A stretch of DNA of 64,000 nt from Cupriavidus taiwanensis LMG 19424. Its GTDB lineage: Bacteria; Pseudomonadota; Gammaproteobacteria; Burkholderiales; Burkholderiaceae. Made by a program: the position numbers and the translations under genes. How positions within the stretch are numbered: the stretch's first letter is position 1; every line of letters starts with the position of its first letter. Shown one piece after another: positions 34,619 through 42,927 of this stretch. The notes under the pieces were generated by a model. It saw only the letters and a program-made list of their open reading frames with translations. It made no database searches and had not been told where the DNA came from. Location: assembly GCF_000069785.1 (NCBI RefSeq), contig NC_010530.1, forward strand, positions 2,164,001-2,228,000, given 5' to 3'.

Positions 34619-35464
34619 ATGAGCGCAATCACGCTTGAAGCCGGGCCGCCCCCGGTGGCGCCCGCCACGGCCGGCGCGGCACGCGCCCGGCTGGCGCGCT
34701 GGCTGGTGCGCCTGGCCGCGCTGGCGAGCTGCATCGTGCTGTGGCAGCTGGCTTCGTCGCAGCGGGCCCACCTTGGCCTCGTCACCTTCGCCAACGTGCC
34801 CGCGCCCAGTGACGTCGTGCCGGCGGCCTGGCAGCTGCTGCAGTCGCCCAAGCTGGTGCTGCACCTGGGCAACAGCCTCTACCGCGTGTTTGCCGGCTTC
34901 GGCGCGGCGGCCGCGGCAGGCATCGTGCTCGGCATGGCCATCGGCCGCTCGCGCTGGCTGGAAGACCTGCTGCTGCCGCCGCTGGAGGTGCTGCGCCCGA
35001 TCCCCGGCGTGGCGTGGATTCCGCTGGCCATCCTGATGTTCCCGTCTTCGGAACTGAGCATGATCTTCATCACCTTCATCGGGGCACTGTTCCCGATCCT
35101 GCTCAATACCATCCACGGCGTGGAACGCACCGATCCGCGGCTGATCGCCACGGCGCGCAGCCTGGGCGCGCGCCGCTGGACCGTCTTCCCTGAAGTGCTG
35201 TTGCCCGCTGCCCTGCCCAGCATCGTCACGGGCCTGGCGATCGGCATGGGCACGTCCTGGTTCTGCCTGGTCACTGCCGAGATGATCGCGGGCCAGTACG
35301 GCATCGGCTACTACACGTGGGAGGCCTACAACCTGCAGAACTATGCGGATATCGTTGTCGGCATGCTGCTCATCGGCGCCTTCGGCATGGGCAGCAGCGC
35401 GCTGATCAAGCGCACCGGGGCGTGGCTGATGCCATGGACCCGCCTGCAGCAGGAGCGCGCATGA
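34619..35464 (+). CDS. ABC transporter permease, nitrate/sulfonate type
   Basis: A 281-residue permease with about six membrane segments and the EAA loop (LIATARSLGARRWTVFPEVL). The family moves nitrate, taurine or sulfonates. Its stop overlaps the ATG of the ATPase gene by 4 nt (ATGA), so the two subunits are produced together. It operates with the long binding protein at 33181-34602. Confidence 0.85.
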   Translation: MSAITLEAGPPPVAPATAGAARARLARWLVRLAALASCIVLWQLASSQRAHLGLVTFANVPAPSDVVPAAWQLLQSPKLVLHLGNSLYRVFAGFGAAAAAGIVLGMAIGRSRWLEDLLLPPLEVLRPIPGVAWIPLAILMFPSSELSMIFITFIGALFPILLNTIHGVERTDPRLIATARSLGARRWTVFPEVLLPAALPSIVTGLAIGMGTSWFCLVTAEMIAGQYGIGYYTWEAYNLQNYADIVVGMLLIGAFGMGSSALIKRTGAWLMPWTRLQQERA

Positions 35465-36267
35465 CCAGCCCACCGATCCGCGCGGGCCACCTGCAGGTGC
35501 GCGGCCTGGATGTGGCGCTGGGCCAGGGAGATGCCGGCTTTACCGCCGTACAACAGCTTTCCGTCGACATTCCCGCCGGGCAGTTCGTCTGCATCCTGGG
35601 CCCATCGGGCTGCGGCAAGTCCACGCTGCTGGGGGCCATCGCCGGCCACTTGCGGCCGGCGGCGGGCGAGATCCTGCTCGATGGGGCACCCGTGCGCGGC
35701 CCCGCGCCGGAGCGCGGGCTGGTATTCCAGCAGCACTCGCTGTTCCCATGGAAGCGCGTGCTCGACAACGTCGGCTTCGGCCTGAAGATGCAGGGCATGC
35801 CCGCCGCCGAACGCAGACGCGAGGCGCAGGCCCTGCTGGACCTGGTCGGCCTGGGCAGCTTCGCGCAGCGCTATCCCGCCCAGCTCTCCGGCGGCATGCA
35901 GCAGCGCGTGGAGATCGCGCGCGTGCTGATCAACCGGCCGCGCGTGCTGCTGATGGACGAGCCCTTCGGCGCGCTCGACGCGCAGACCCGCGCCCATATG
36001 CAGGCACTGCTGCTCGACGTCTGGACGCAGATGCGCACCACCGTGGTCTTTGTCACCCATGACATCGACGAGGCGCTGTTCCTGGCCGACCGCGTGCTGG
36101 TGATGTCTCAGCGGCCCGGACGCATTCTCGCGGATATCGCCGTCCCCTTCGAGCGGCCGCGCCGCGCCGAACGGATGACCGATGACGATTTCATCGGGCT
36201 CAAGCGCCGCTGCCGTGGCCTGCTGCATGACCACTCCCACGCCGGCGCACTCGCGGCTGGCGCCTGA
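35461..36267 (+). CDS. ABC transporter ATPase, nitrate/sulfonate type
   Basis: A 268-residue ATPase: Walker A GPSGCGKST at 47-55, signature LSGGMQQRVEIARVL, Walker [16 protein letters not shown]-loop VTHDIDEALFLADR. The ATG at 35461 overlaps the permease stop. The protein does not carry the extra C-terminal ligand-binding domain of NrtC-type ATPases. The HEAT-repeat gene follows after 26 nt. Confidence 0.87.
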   Translation: MTSPPIRAGHLQVRGLDVALGQGDAGFTAVQQLSVDIPAGQFVCILGPSGCGKSTLLGAIAGHLRPAAGEILLDGAPVRGPAPERGLVFQQHSLFPWKRVLDNVGFGLKMQGMPAAERRREAQALLDLVGLGSFAQRYPAQLSGGMQQRVEIARVLINRPRVLLMDEPFGALDAQTRAHMQALLLDVWTQMRTTVVFVTHDIDEALFLADRVLVMSQRPGRILADIAVPFERPRRAERMTDDDFIGLKRRCRGLLHDHSHAGALAAGA

Positions 36268-36293
36268 CTTCCATATCGACACGACTGCCCTCC

Positions 36294-37292
36294 ATGCCAC
36301 ACGCTCGCGCTTTGCCTGACCATTCCCTGTCGGAACCGGATCCCGCCATCGGCGCACTGGCGCTGCGTCTCTCCGACCCCGACCCCGCCGTGCGCCGCGT
36401 GGCGGTGCTGCAACTGGCCGACCTGGAAGACGAAGACGGCGTGCCGCTGCTGCTGCAGCGGCTGCAATCCGACCCGGCGCAGACCGTGCGCGCCGAGGCC
36501 GCGCGCACGCTGGCCAGCTGGGAACAGCATGCGGTGGTGCAGGCCCTGGCCGCCGCCCTGGCCGATCCCGTGCGCGAGGTCGCGCACGCCGCTGCGCAAG
36601 CGCTGTCAGAACTGAAAGACCCGGCTTCCGGCGCCGCCCTGCTGCCCTGGGTGACGCACGCCGACCCCTTTGTGCGCGCCTCCGCCTGGCGCGGCCTGCG
36701 CGAACTGCGCCATGCGGCCGGTTTCGACGCGGCCATGGCTGCCCTGTCCGACCCCGCCGCGCCGGTGCGGCGCGAAGCCGTGGGCGTGCTGGGCTGGCTC
36801 AGGCGCAGCGAAGCGCTGCCTGCGCTGGCCCGGGCCGCCACCGGCGACACGGATACCGAAGTGCGGCGCGCCGCCGCCGGCGCGCTCGGCCTGGCCGCCG
36901 ATCCGGCAGCGCGCGAGGCCTTGCTCGCGGCCTTGCGCGACGACGCCTGGCAGGTACGCGAAGAAGCCGCGCAGACGCTTGGAAAGCTGAAGTTCGCCGA
37001 GGCCGTGCAGCCTCTGATCCGCGCACTGGAAGACCCCTACTGGCAGGTGCGCCTGCAGGCCGCCAGGGCGCTGGGCAAGCTGCGCGACCGCGCCGCGCTG
37101 CAGCCGCTGGCGCTGCAGCTCGGCCACGCCATCAGCAACCTGCGCAAGGAGGCCGCGCTGTCGCTGGGGAGCTTGCAGGATCCCGCAGCGCTGGCAGCCC
37201 TGAGCGCCGTGGCAAACGATGCCGATCCGGAGGTACGCAAGGCCGTGCGCATTGCGCTGGCGCAGATCGGTACCCCACATGAGGCCGCGTGA
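36294..37292 (+). CDS. HEAT-repeat protein
   Basis: A 332-residue cytosolic protein built of about nine HEAT-like repeats of roughly 31 residues, each with the pattern AL-x-DPxxxVRREAxxxLGxL (for example SDPAAPVRREAVGVLGWLRR). No catalytic motif is visible. HEAT proteins of this sort act as scaffolds or as phycocyanobilin-lyase-like assembly factors. The gene overlaps the downstream DUF971 start (GTGA) and is coupled to it. It may assemble or chaperone the AprA-like/ferredoxin enzyme, which is an inference from gene order. Confidence 0.78.
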   Translation: MPHARALPDHSLSEPDPAIGALALRLSDPDPAVRRVAVLQLADLEDEDGVPLLLQRLQSDPAQTVRAEAARTLASWEQHAVVQALAAALADPVREVAHAAAQALSELKDPASGAALLPWVTHADPFVRASAWRGLRELRHAAGFDAAMAALSDPAAPVRREAVGVLGWLRRSEALPALARAATGDTDTEVRRAAAGALGLAADPAAREALLAALRDDAWQVREEAAQTLGKLKFAEAVQPLIRALEDPYWQVRLQAARALGKLRDRAALQPLALQLGHAISNLRKEAALSLGSLQDPAALAALSAVANDADPEVRKAVRIALAQIGTPHEAA

Positions 37293-37561
37293 GCATGCTG
37301 GTCCCGTTGCGGCTTGAGCTGGCGCCTGCCGAAGGGATGTTGCGCATCGACTGGCCGGATGGACGGCGCCAGTCACTGGATCATGCACGGCTGCGCCAGG
37401 CATGCCGTTGCGCCGGGTGCCGCAGCGGGCCGGTCGGGGCAGCCGTCGAGCCAGCGGTCCGCATCGTTGCGGTGCAGGACATGGGCTACGGCATCCAGCT
37501 CATCTTCAATGACGGACATGACCGCGGCATCTATCCATGGCGCTATCTCGAAGCGCTTTAG
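37289..37561 (+). CDS. DUF971/GBBH-like N-terminal domain protein
   Basis: A 90-residue protein matching the DUF971 (gamma-butyrobetaine hydroxylase-like N-terminal) pattern: LRIDWPDGRRQSLDHARLRQ-like opening, then LRQACRCAGCRSG with a C-x-C-x2-C metal-type motif, and the C-terminal GYGIQLIFNDGHDRGIYPW. The domain often accompanies Fe-S assembly proteins. The GTG at 37289 overlaps the HEAT stop; an ATG at 37295 is the alternative. Last gene of the operon. It may help metal-site maturation in the AprA-like complex; this is inference. Confidence 0.78.
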   Translation: MSMLVPLRLELAPAEGMLRIDWPDGRRQSLDHARLRQACRCAGCRSGPVGAAVEPAVRIVAVQDMGYGIQLIFNDGHDRGIYPWRYLEAL

Positions 37562-37630
37562 CTTGATCCCTGCTTCAGCCCGAAGCTGTCGCCGCCGGAA
37601 AATGGCACGCAAGCGCCATGCAAGCGGCCG

Positions 37631-37891
37631 CTACCCGCCCGCCAGCGCCTGCAGGATATGCACTTCGTCGGTGTCCTGCAGCGGCGCATCCAGCCGCATC
37701 AGCTGGGTGCGGTTGACGAAGACACGGATATACGGCCGCAGCTTGCCCTGCTCGTCGACGATGCGAAAACGCATGCCGGGAAACTGGCGGTCGAGGTCGT
37801 CGAGCAGCTCGGCAATGCTGGCGCCGCGGGCCTCGACATATTCGCGCTGTCCGGTATAGGAGAAGAGCGGCGTCGCGATACGGACCTGCAT
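37631..37891 (-). CDS. MoaD/ThiS-like ubiquitin-fold sulfur carrier
   Basis: An 86-residue beta-grasp protein (MQVRIATPLFSYTGQREYVE) ending ILQALAGG. The terminal Gly-Gly is the hallmark of MoaD, ThiS and other sulfur carriers, whose C-terminus is adenylated by a ThiF/MoeB E1 and then thiocarboxylated. No E1 gene is present in this window. The gene lies 29 nt downstream of the BNR-repeat gene on the same strand, so the two form a pair. It is convergent with the AprA-like operon. Whether it supplies sulfur or is conjugated to protein cannot be told. Confidence 0.82.
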   Translation of the reverse strand: MQVRIATPLFSYTGQREYVEARGASIAELLDDLDRQFPGMRFRIVDEQGKLRPYIRVFVNRTQLMRLDAPLQDTDEVHILQALAGG

Positions 37892-37920
37892 GGGGAGTCC
37901 TCCGGAGCGGCGGCTGGCGC

Positions 37921-39078
37921 TCAGGCCGGGCGCGCCACGCTGACCGCGTAGATCTGCGGCAGGTTGCGGGCGATGCATTGCCAGGCCTCGCCTTCGTCCG
38001 CGCTGGCCCACAGTTCGCCGCCGGTGGTGCCGAAGTACACGCCCACCGGTGCGTGCCCGTCGGTGGCCATGGCCTGCCGCTTGACCGTGAACCAGCCCTG
38101 TTCGGCGGGCAGGCCGCGGTCCTGCCGCTGCCAGCTCTCGCCGCCATCGCGCGTGACATAGGCGGCGGGCCGGCCGCCCGGGCTGACGCGCGGCCACACA
38201 TCGCTGCCGTCCATCGGGAACACCCACACCGTGCGCGGATCGCGGCGGTGCGCGACGATCGGGAAGCCGATGTCGCCGACTTCCGCCGGCATCGCCTCGC
38301 CGATCCGCTTCCATACGCCTTCGCGGCGGTCCATCCGGTAGATGCCGCAATGGTTCTGCTGGTACAGGATGTCCGGGTTGGCGGGATGCTGCAGCATGCA
38401 GTGCGGATCCTGGCCGTATTCCGGGTTGGGGTCCGGCAGGAAGTTGGCGATGCTGCCACGGTTCAGCGGCTTCCAGTCGGCGCCGGCGTCGGTGCTCTCG
38501 AACACGCCGCCGCTGGACATGCCGATATACAGGTGGCGCGCGTCGCGCGGATCCACCAGCACGGAATGCAGCTTGGGACCATCGGGGGTGCCGTCCTGCT
38601 CGCCGCCGGTCCAGGCCCGCCACATCGGGTGGTCGTTGAAGCCGCGCACCGGCTCCCAGGTCGCGCCATGGTCGGCACTGCGGAACAGGCCCTGCGGCGA
38701 GGTGCCGGCGTACCAGGTGCCGGACTCGCTGGCATGGCCGGGCGTGAGCCAGAACACGTGGTCGACGACGCGGCCGGTCTCGCCCTCCGCCGCCTTGTCG
38801 AAGGCGGGCGGGCGCGCGGCCTCGGTCCAGTTGCGGCCGCCGTCGGTGGAACGGAACACAGTCGGGCCCAGGTGGCCGGTGCGCGCCGCCATCAGCAGGC
38901 GCGACGGGTCGCGCGGGTCCTGCACGATATGGTGGATGGTATGGCCGAGGAAGGTCGGGCCGTCGATCTGCCAGCTGCGGCGCGCGGCGTCGCTGGTCAG
39001 GAACCAGGCGCCCTTGGTGGTGGCCACCAGCAGCCGGACCGGGCCGGTATCCGTTTCGGGGGTCGGGGAAGTCGTCAT
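37921..39078 (-). CDS. BNR/YCF48-type beta-propeller protein
   Basis: A 385-residue protein with several BNR/Asp-box motifs (STDGGRNWTEA, SADHGATWEPV, STDAGADWKPL, RDGGESWQRQ, SADEGEAWQCI), so a beta-propeller like those of sialidases and photosynthetic YCF48. No signal peptide is visible, so cytosolic. The family is often annotated as glycosyl hydrolase without evidence. It has its own promoter at 39118-39146 and is followed by the MoaD-like gene 29 nt away, which suggests a functional pair. GCAGGAGCC precedes the ATG. Confidence 0.8.
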   Translation of the reverse strand: MTTSPTPETDTGPVRLLVATTKGAWFLTSDAARRSWQIDGPTFLGHTIHHIVQDPRDPSRLLMAARTGHLGPTVFRSTDGGRNWTEAARPPAFDKAAEGETGRVVDHVFWLTPGHASESGTWYAGTSPQGLFRSADHGATWEPVRGFNDHPMWRAWTGGEQDGTPDGPKLHSVLVDPRDARHLYIGMSSGGVFESTDAGADWKPLNRGSIANFLPDPNPEYGQDPHCMLQHPANPDILYQQNHCGIYRMDRREGVWKRIGEAMPAEVGDIGFPIVAHRRDPRTVWVFPMDGSDVWPRVSPGGRPAAYVTRDGGESWQRQDRGLPAEQGWFTVKRQAMATDGHAPVGVYFGTTGGELWASADEGEAWQCIARNLPQIYAVSVARPA

Positions 39079-39566
39079 CTTGGCTCCTGCAAGAAGGCCG
39101 GGTGAACGATGTTTCCGAGTCTAGTACATGTAGACAGTGTTCACAATGAACGATGACCAGAACCCCCGGCCCGCTGTGCGCGAGCGTCGGCGGGCGCAAG
39201 AAGTAGAAAGGAGTTCACCGAGGAAGCCGGCTACTTGACTGGACATTACTGATGAAGTGTGGCATAAGCAATGTTCCTTCGAGCCACCTTTCGTTCCGCC
39301 CCCAATGCCTTGCTTCGCCCATTCCGCCACCCTGAACCGCCCGGCCCGGCCGGCGGCAGGCGTGCGCGCGTGCGCCGCGCAGCAAGGCCTTGCCCTTGAC
39401 CTGGCCAGGCGCCTCCCCGCCTGCAGCCAGGTCCGCCGCGCCGTGCTTTTCCTGGCCGTGCGGGCAGTTCGGGGCGCCACCCTCCAGCCCTGAGCTTTCC
39501 CGCACGGCCCATGTCGCGGATGCCATCCGGCACCCGCTTGATCATGCAGCCAGGAGAAAGCCAGAC
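39079..39566. other. 488-base intergenic region
   Basis: Between the leftward BNR gene and the small rightward ORF. The first 80 bases hold the BNR promoter and two palindromes (listed separately). The rest is GC-rich. Longer open frames inside it on the minus strand show no coding character. Confidence 0.5.
39118..39151 (-). promoter_or_regulatory. Promoter with two palindromic operators (BNR-moaD-like pair)
   Basis: Read on the minus strand, TTGTGA (39146-39141) and TAGACT (39123-39118) are separated by exactly 17 bp, a good sigma70 promoter about 40 nt before the BNR ATG. Two dyads overlap it: GTCTA-GTACATG-TAGAC (39119-39135), covering the -10 region and spacer, and GTTCA-CAA-TGAAC (39139-39151) at the -35 box. 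This placement is typical of repressor sites. Confidence 0.55.
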
Positions 39567-39641
39567 ATGTCACCCCTCTACCGCCATACCTTCTGCGCCA
39601 TGGTGGCGCTCGCCGCCCTCTACTTGCTCCTCAATGCCTGA
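39567..39641 (+). CDS. Candidate 24-residue membrane peptide
   Basis: A short ORF encodes MSPLYRHTFCAMVALAALYL followed by LLNA: a basic start and one hydrophobic helix. AGGAGA lies about 11 nt upstream of the ATG. Its stop is 17 nt before the ATG of the GNAT-like gene, so it may be a leader peptide or a small membrane protein in the same transcript. There is no family evidence. Confidence 0.35.
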   Translation: MSPLYRHTFCAMVALAALYLLLNA

Positions 39642-39658
39642 GCGAGCGCGAGATTGCC

Positions 39659-40273
39659 ATGGCGAATTTCCATGCCTTGCGCCTGCCGGCGCCGCGCGCG
39701 CTCGAACTGCGCATCGACGTTGAACTGGCGCCAGCCGAGATCGAGCGCGAACTCGACGCGCTGCACGGCCGCATCGGCCGGCCGGGCGACCGCCTCCATG
39801 CGATGCCCGCCCTGCCGGCGGGCGCGCCCGGCCTGCGCCTGCGCTACCGCCAGGCCGATGGCGAGTATTACGTCTATGTGGAAGATGTGATGCAGCGACG
39901 GCTGGCCGGCTATACCGTCTTCAACCGGTTGATCGAGGTCGGCCGCCGGGCCGATCCATGGGTGCGGGCGCCGCATAGCAAGTTTGCGCCCGCTTACCAG
40001 CGCCGGGGCCTGGCGCGGTCGTTATATCGCTGGGCGCTGGACGGCGGACTATGCCTGCTGAGCGGCGCACGGCAATCGGCCGGCGCCCACGCCCTATGGC
40101 AGGCACTGGCACCGGACTACGCCATGGGCTATGTGGATTTGCGCGGCAAGACGCTGACGTGGCTCGGCGATGCCGTCGATGCCGCCACGCGCGACGGGCT
40201 GCATACGCGCATGCTGCTGCTCGGGCGCGGCTGGACGCTGGAGGCCTTCATGGCCCGCACCGGCATGTACTGA
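39659..40273 (+). CDS. GNAT-like acetyltransferase domain protein
   Basis: A 204-residue cytosolic protein with a segment APAYQRRGLARSLYRWALD that matches the acetyl-CoA-binding loop of GNAT acetyltransferases (Q/R-x-x-G-x-A), preceded by a beta-rich region YYVYVEDVMQRRLAGYTVF. The C-terminal part (GYVDLRGKTLTWLGD) is unlike standard GNATs. The substrate is unknown and the fold assignment is tentative. It follows the 24-residue ORF closely; the 69-residue gene downstream is on the other strand. Confidence 0.55.
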   Translation: MANFHALRLPAPRALELRIDVELAPAEIERELDALHGRIGRPGDRLHAMPALPAGAPGLRLRYRQADGEYYVYVEDVMQRRLAGYTVFNRLIEVGRRADPWVRAPHSKFAPAYQRRGLARSLYRWALDGGLCLLSGARQSAGAHALWQALAPDYAMGYVDLRGKTLTWLGDAVDAATRDGLHTRMLLLGRGWTLEAFMARTGMY

Positions 40274-40288
40274 ACCGGCGCGCAGTCT

Positions 40289-40498
40289 TTACAGCCAGCG
40301 GATCGGCGCGGCCTCGCGGGCATTCGCCGCGTACAGGGTCCAGCCCTGCGCAAAGTAGGCGCGCAAGCGTGCGGCCAGCGACTGGCCGCCGCCCATGCGG
40401 GCGTAGCAGGCGACATCGCGCGCCGGGTCGGCGGCGGCGGACTTGGCAGTCCTGGTCTGTGCGGGCTGGCGATAGAGGGTATCGGCGAGTGCTTGCAT
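40289..40498 (-). CDS. Small hypothetical protein, 69 aa
   Basis: I do not recognise this protein. The ATG at 40498 is chosen because AAAAGGAAG lies about 8 nt upstream. The product (MQALADTLYRQPAQTRTAKS) has no signal peptide or membrane helix and contains one Cys and a C-terminal aromatic run WTLYAANAREAAPIRWL. It is convergent with the GNAT-like gene, which ends 15 nt away. A TATACT -10-like box lies about 105 nt upstream on its strand. Confidence 0.5.
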   Translation of the reverse strand: MQALADTLYRQPAQTRTAKSAAADPARDVACYARMGGGQSLAARLRAYFAQGWTLYAANAREAAPIRWL

Positions 40499-40966
40499 GG
40501 CGATTCTTCCTTTTCCGGTTGGAAATTGATTTAGTGCCTCGCGAAGCACACCAAGCCGGGATTCGGCCCGGTTCGCGAGACAGGTCAGGGTTATCCCTAG
40601 TATAGAGAAGTCGACCGTCGGACATCCGGGTCATTCCCTATAGGCCGTATATGCATCGCCTGATAATGGCAGCCGCCGAAAACGCCACCTGGAGCGGCGT
40701 CGCTGCCTAGAGATATTCAAGCATCACATTCGATATTCTCGGTCGCACATGCCGCGCATTGAGCGCCGGTGATGATGACCGGCCCCGCCTCACCTAGCCT
40801 TCAGCCTTGCCCGGATCACGCCCACAGAAGGCACCGACAAGCGGCACACCGATAACAGCGGGGTTGGCCAGGATTCCGCCTCCAGCCCAGACCAGAAACA
40901 CGTGAGACCCGCCTGACGACGCTCCGTACGACGGACGTTGCAGCGCCCGCAAGGAGACAGCTCATC
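40499..40966. other. 468-base divergent region
   Basis: Carries the leaders of the 69-residue gene (minus) and of the NCS2 permease (plus). The middle (about 40590-40760) is less GC-rich than average, with CTATAGG, GATATTC and TATACT-like elements suitable for promoters. I could not fold a known purine or guanidine riboswitch from it. No gene is supported. Confidence 0.5.
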
Positions 40967-42370
40967 ATGATCGAACAACCTTATCCGTCGTCCGCGGCGG
41001 AGGCCGATCCCGCACGCCCCCACGTCCCCCATGTTCCGGAAGTCAAAGGCCGGCTCGATGCCTTCTTCGAAATCACCGCGCGCGGCAGCACGCAGCGTCA
41101 GGAAGTGGTGGCCGGCGTCACCACCTTCATGGCGATGGTCTACGCCGTCTTCGTCGTCCCCGGCATGCTGGGCAAGGCCGGCTTCGACACCAGCGCGGTC
41201 TTCGTCGCGGTGTGCCTGACCACGGCGTTCGGGTCGCTGCTGATGGGCCTGTGGGCCAAGCTGCCGATCGCCATCGGCTGCGCCATCTCGCTGACCGCGT
41301 TCATGGCCTTCGGCCTGGTGCTGGGTCAGGGCCTGTCGCCGGCGGTCGCGCTCGGCGCGGTGTTCCTGATGGGCCTGATCTTCACCGCCATCTCGGTCAC
41401 CGGCGTGCGCTCCTGGATCCTGCGCAACCTGCCGGCCGGCGTGGCGCACGGCACCGGCATCGGCATCGGCCTGTTCCTGCTGCTGATCGCCTCGAATGAA
41501 GTCGGGCTGGTGGTCAAGAACACGCACGCCGGCCTGCCGGTGGCGCTGGGCAAGATCACCTCGTTCCCGGTGGTGATGTCGGTGCTGGGGCTGGCCGCGA
41601 TCTTCGGGCTCGAACGCCGCAAGGTGCCGGGCGGGATCCTGCTGGTGATCATCGCCATCTCGGCGCTGGGCCTGGCCTTCGATCCGGCGGTGAAGTTCAC
41701 CGGCGTGTTCGCGCTGCCGTCGCTGAGCGCACCGGGCCATGAATCGCTGATCGGCGCCATGGACTTGCGCGGCGCGATGACGGCCGCCGTGCTGCCGAGC
41801 GTGCTGGCCCTGGTGATGACCGCGGTGTTCGACGCCACCGGCACCATCCGCGCCGTCGCCGGGCAAGCCGGGCAGCTCAATGCCGCCGGCCATATCCACA
41901 ACGGCGGGCGCGCGCTGACCGCCGACTCGGTCAGCTCGATCTTCTCGGGCATGTTCGGCGGCGCCCCGGCCGCGGCCTATATCGAATCGACCGTCGGCGT
42001 GGCCGCCGGCGCCAAGACCGGGCTGACCGCGGTGGTGGTGGGCCTGCTGTTCGTGGCGGTGATGTTCTTCTCGCCGCTGGCCGCGCTGGTGCCGTCGTAC
42101 GCCACGGCGCCCGCGCTGATGTACGTGGGCCTGCTGATGCTGTCGAGCGTCAGCCGCCTGCACATGGACGACCTCGTCGATGCGCTGGCCGGCCTGGTCT
42201 GCGCGGTGTTCATCGTGCTGACCTGCAATATCGTCACCGGCATCATGCTGGGCTTCTGCACCCTGGTGGTGGGCCGCATCGTGGCCGGCGAATGGCGCAA
42301 GCTCAATGTCGGCACCGTGGCCATCGCGGTGGTGCTGGCGGCGTTCTACGCCGGCGGCTGGGCGATCTGA
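40967..42370 (+). CDS. NCS2/AzgA-type purine permease
   Basis: A 467-residue membrane protein of the AzgA-like NCS2 branch (guanine/hypoxanthine/adenine:H+ symporters). Family landmarks are [20 protein letters not shown] at the start, [20 protein letters not shown], the [14 protein letters not shown] segment in the middle and [20 protein letters not shown]. About 13 membrane segments. AAGGAGACAGC precedes the ATG. It has its own strong terminator at 42455-42490, so it is transcribed alone. The exact purine cannot be read from sequence. Confidence 0.87.
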   Translation: MIEQPYPSSAAEADPARPHVPHVPEVKGRLDAFFEITARGSTQRQEVVAGVTTFMAMVYAVFVVPGMLGKAGFDTSAVFVAVCLTTAFGSLLMGLWAKLPIAIGCAISLTAFMAFGLVLGQGLSPAVALGAVFLMGLIFTAISVTGVRSWILRNLPAGVAHGTGIGIGLFLLLIASNEVGLVVKNTHAGLPVALGKITSFPVVMSVLGLAAIFGLERRKVPGGILLVIIAISALGLAFDPAVKFTGVFALPSLSAPGHESLIGAMDLRGAMTAAVLPSVLALVMTAVFDATGTIRAVAGQAGQLNAAGHIHNGGRALTADSVSSIFSGMFGGAPAAAYIESTVGVAAGAKTGLTAVVVGLLFVAVMFFSPLAALVPSYATAPALMYVGLLMLSSVSRLHMDDLVDALAGLVCAVFIVLTCNIVTGIMLGFCTLVVGRIVAGEWRKLNVGTVAIAVVLAAFYAGGWAI

Positions 42371-42387
42371 CCCTGCCATGCATGATC

Positions 42388-42411
42388 GCGTCCCGGGCGC
42401 TGCCGGGACGC
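42388..42411 (+). other. Hairpin immediately downstream of the NCS2 permease
   Basis: GCGTCCCGG-GCGCTG-CCGGGACGC is a 9-bp perfect stem with a 6-nt loop starting 18 nt past the stop. It precedes the true terminator and may protect the mRNA 3' end. Confidence 0.45.
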
Positions 42412-42454
42412 TGACAACCAGATGTCTCCTCCACCGCGATCCTGGTGGATTTCA

Positions 42455-42490
42455 AGCCCGGGCTTCCTGCTTTCCCGGGCTGTTTTTTTT
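42455..42490 (+). terminator. Rho-independent terminator of the NCS2 permease
   Basis: AGCCCGGG and CCCGGGCT form a perfect 8-bp GC-rich stem (42455-42462 with 42474-42481), followed by G and eight T residues (42483-42490). This is the clearest intrinsic terminator in the window. Confidence 0.9.
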
Positions 42491-42516
42491 GGCGCTGGTC
42501 CGGCGCCATGGCGCAT

Positions 42517-42927
42517 TCACTGCGACGCCTGCATTGCCGCCATATCCATATACACCAGCTCCCAGACATGGCCATCCAGGTCCTGGAAGCCGTGGCCATA
42601 CATAAAGCCCAGATCCATTGGCGGCTTGTAGGTACTGCCGCCCGCCAGCACCGCGGCATTGACCATTTCATCGACGCGGGCCCGGGTTTCCATCGACAGG
42701 CAAACCAGCACTTCGGTGGCTTTGCGCGCATCGCAGATGTCATTGGGCGAGAAGCTGCGGAACTTGGCTTCAGTGAGCAGCATCACGAAAATGTTCTCGC
42801 CGACGATCATGCAGGTGGCGGTATCGTCGGTAAATTGCGGATTGAAGGAAAAGCCCAGCTGTGTAAAGAAGGCAATCGACTTTTGCAGGTCGCGGACGGG
42901 CAAATTGACGAAAATCTGCTGACTCAT
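42517..42927 (-). CDS. Glyoxalase/VOC-fold protein
   Basis: A 136-residue vicinal-oxygen-chelate family protein: MSQQIFVNLPVRDLQKSIAF with the first babab unit, and the second ending GHGFQDLDGHVWELVYMD. This resembles the PhnB/lactoylglutathione lyase-like group. A metal-binding glutamate occurs in HVWELVY, with a histidine upstream (YGHGFQD). Function may be glyoxalase, dioxygenase or antibiotic-binding-type and cannot be chosen. The start at 42927 is preferred, with GGAGCCCCC upstream; the longer frame is not VOC-like. Confidence 0.8.
   Translation of the reverse strand: MSQQIFVNLPVRDLQKSIAFFTQLGFSFNPQFTDDTATCMIVGENIFVMLLTEAKFRSFSPNDICDARKATEVLVCLSMETRARVDEMVNAAVLAGGSTYKPPMDLGFMYGHGFQDLDGHVWELVYMDMAAMQASQ

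Noticed and set aside
40499..40966. Purine or guanidine riboswitch upstream of the NCS2 permease
   Set aside because: No recognisable three-way junction or conserved loop residues could be identified, and such purine riboswitches are rare in this bacterial group.
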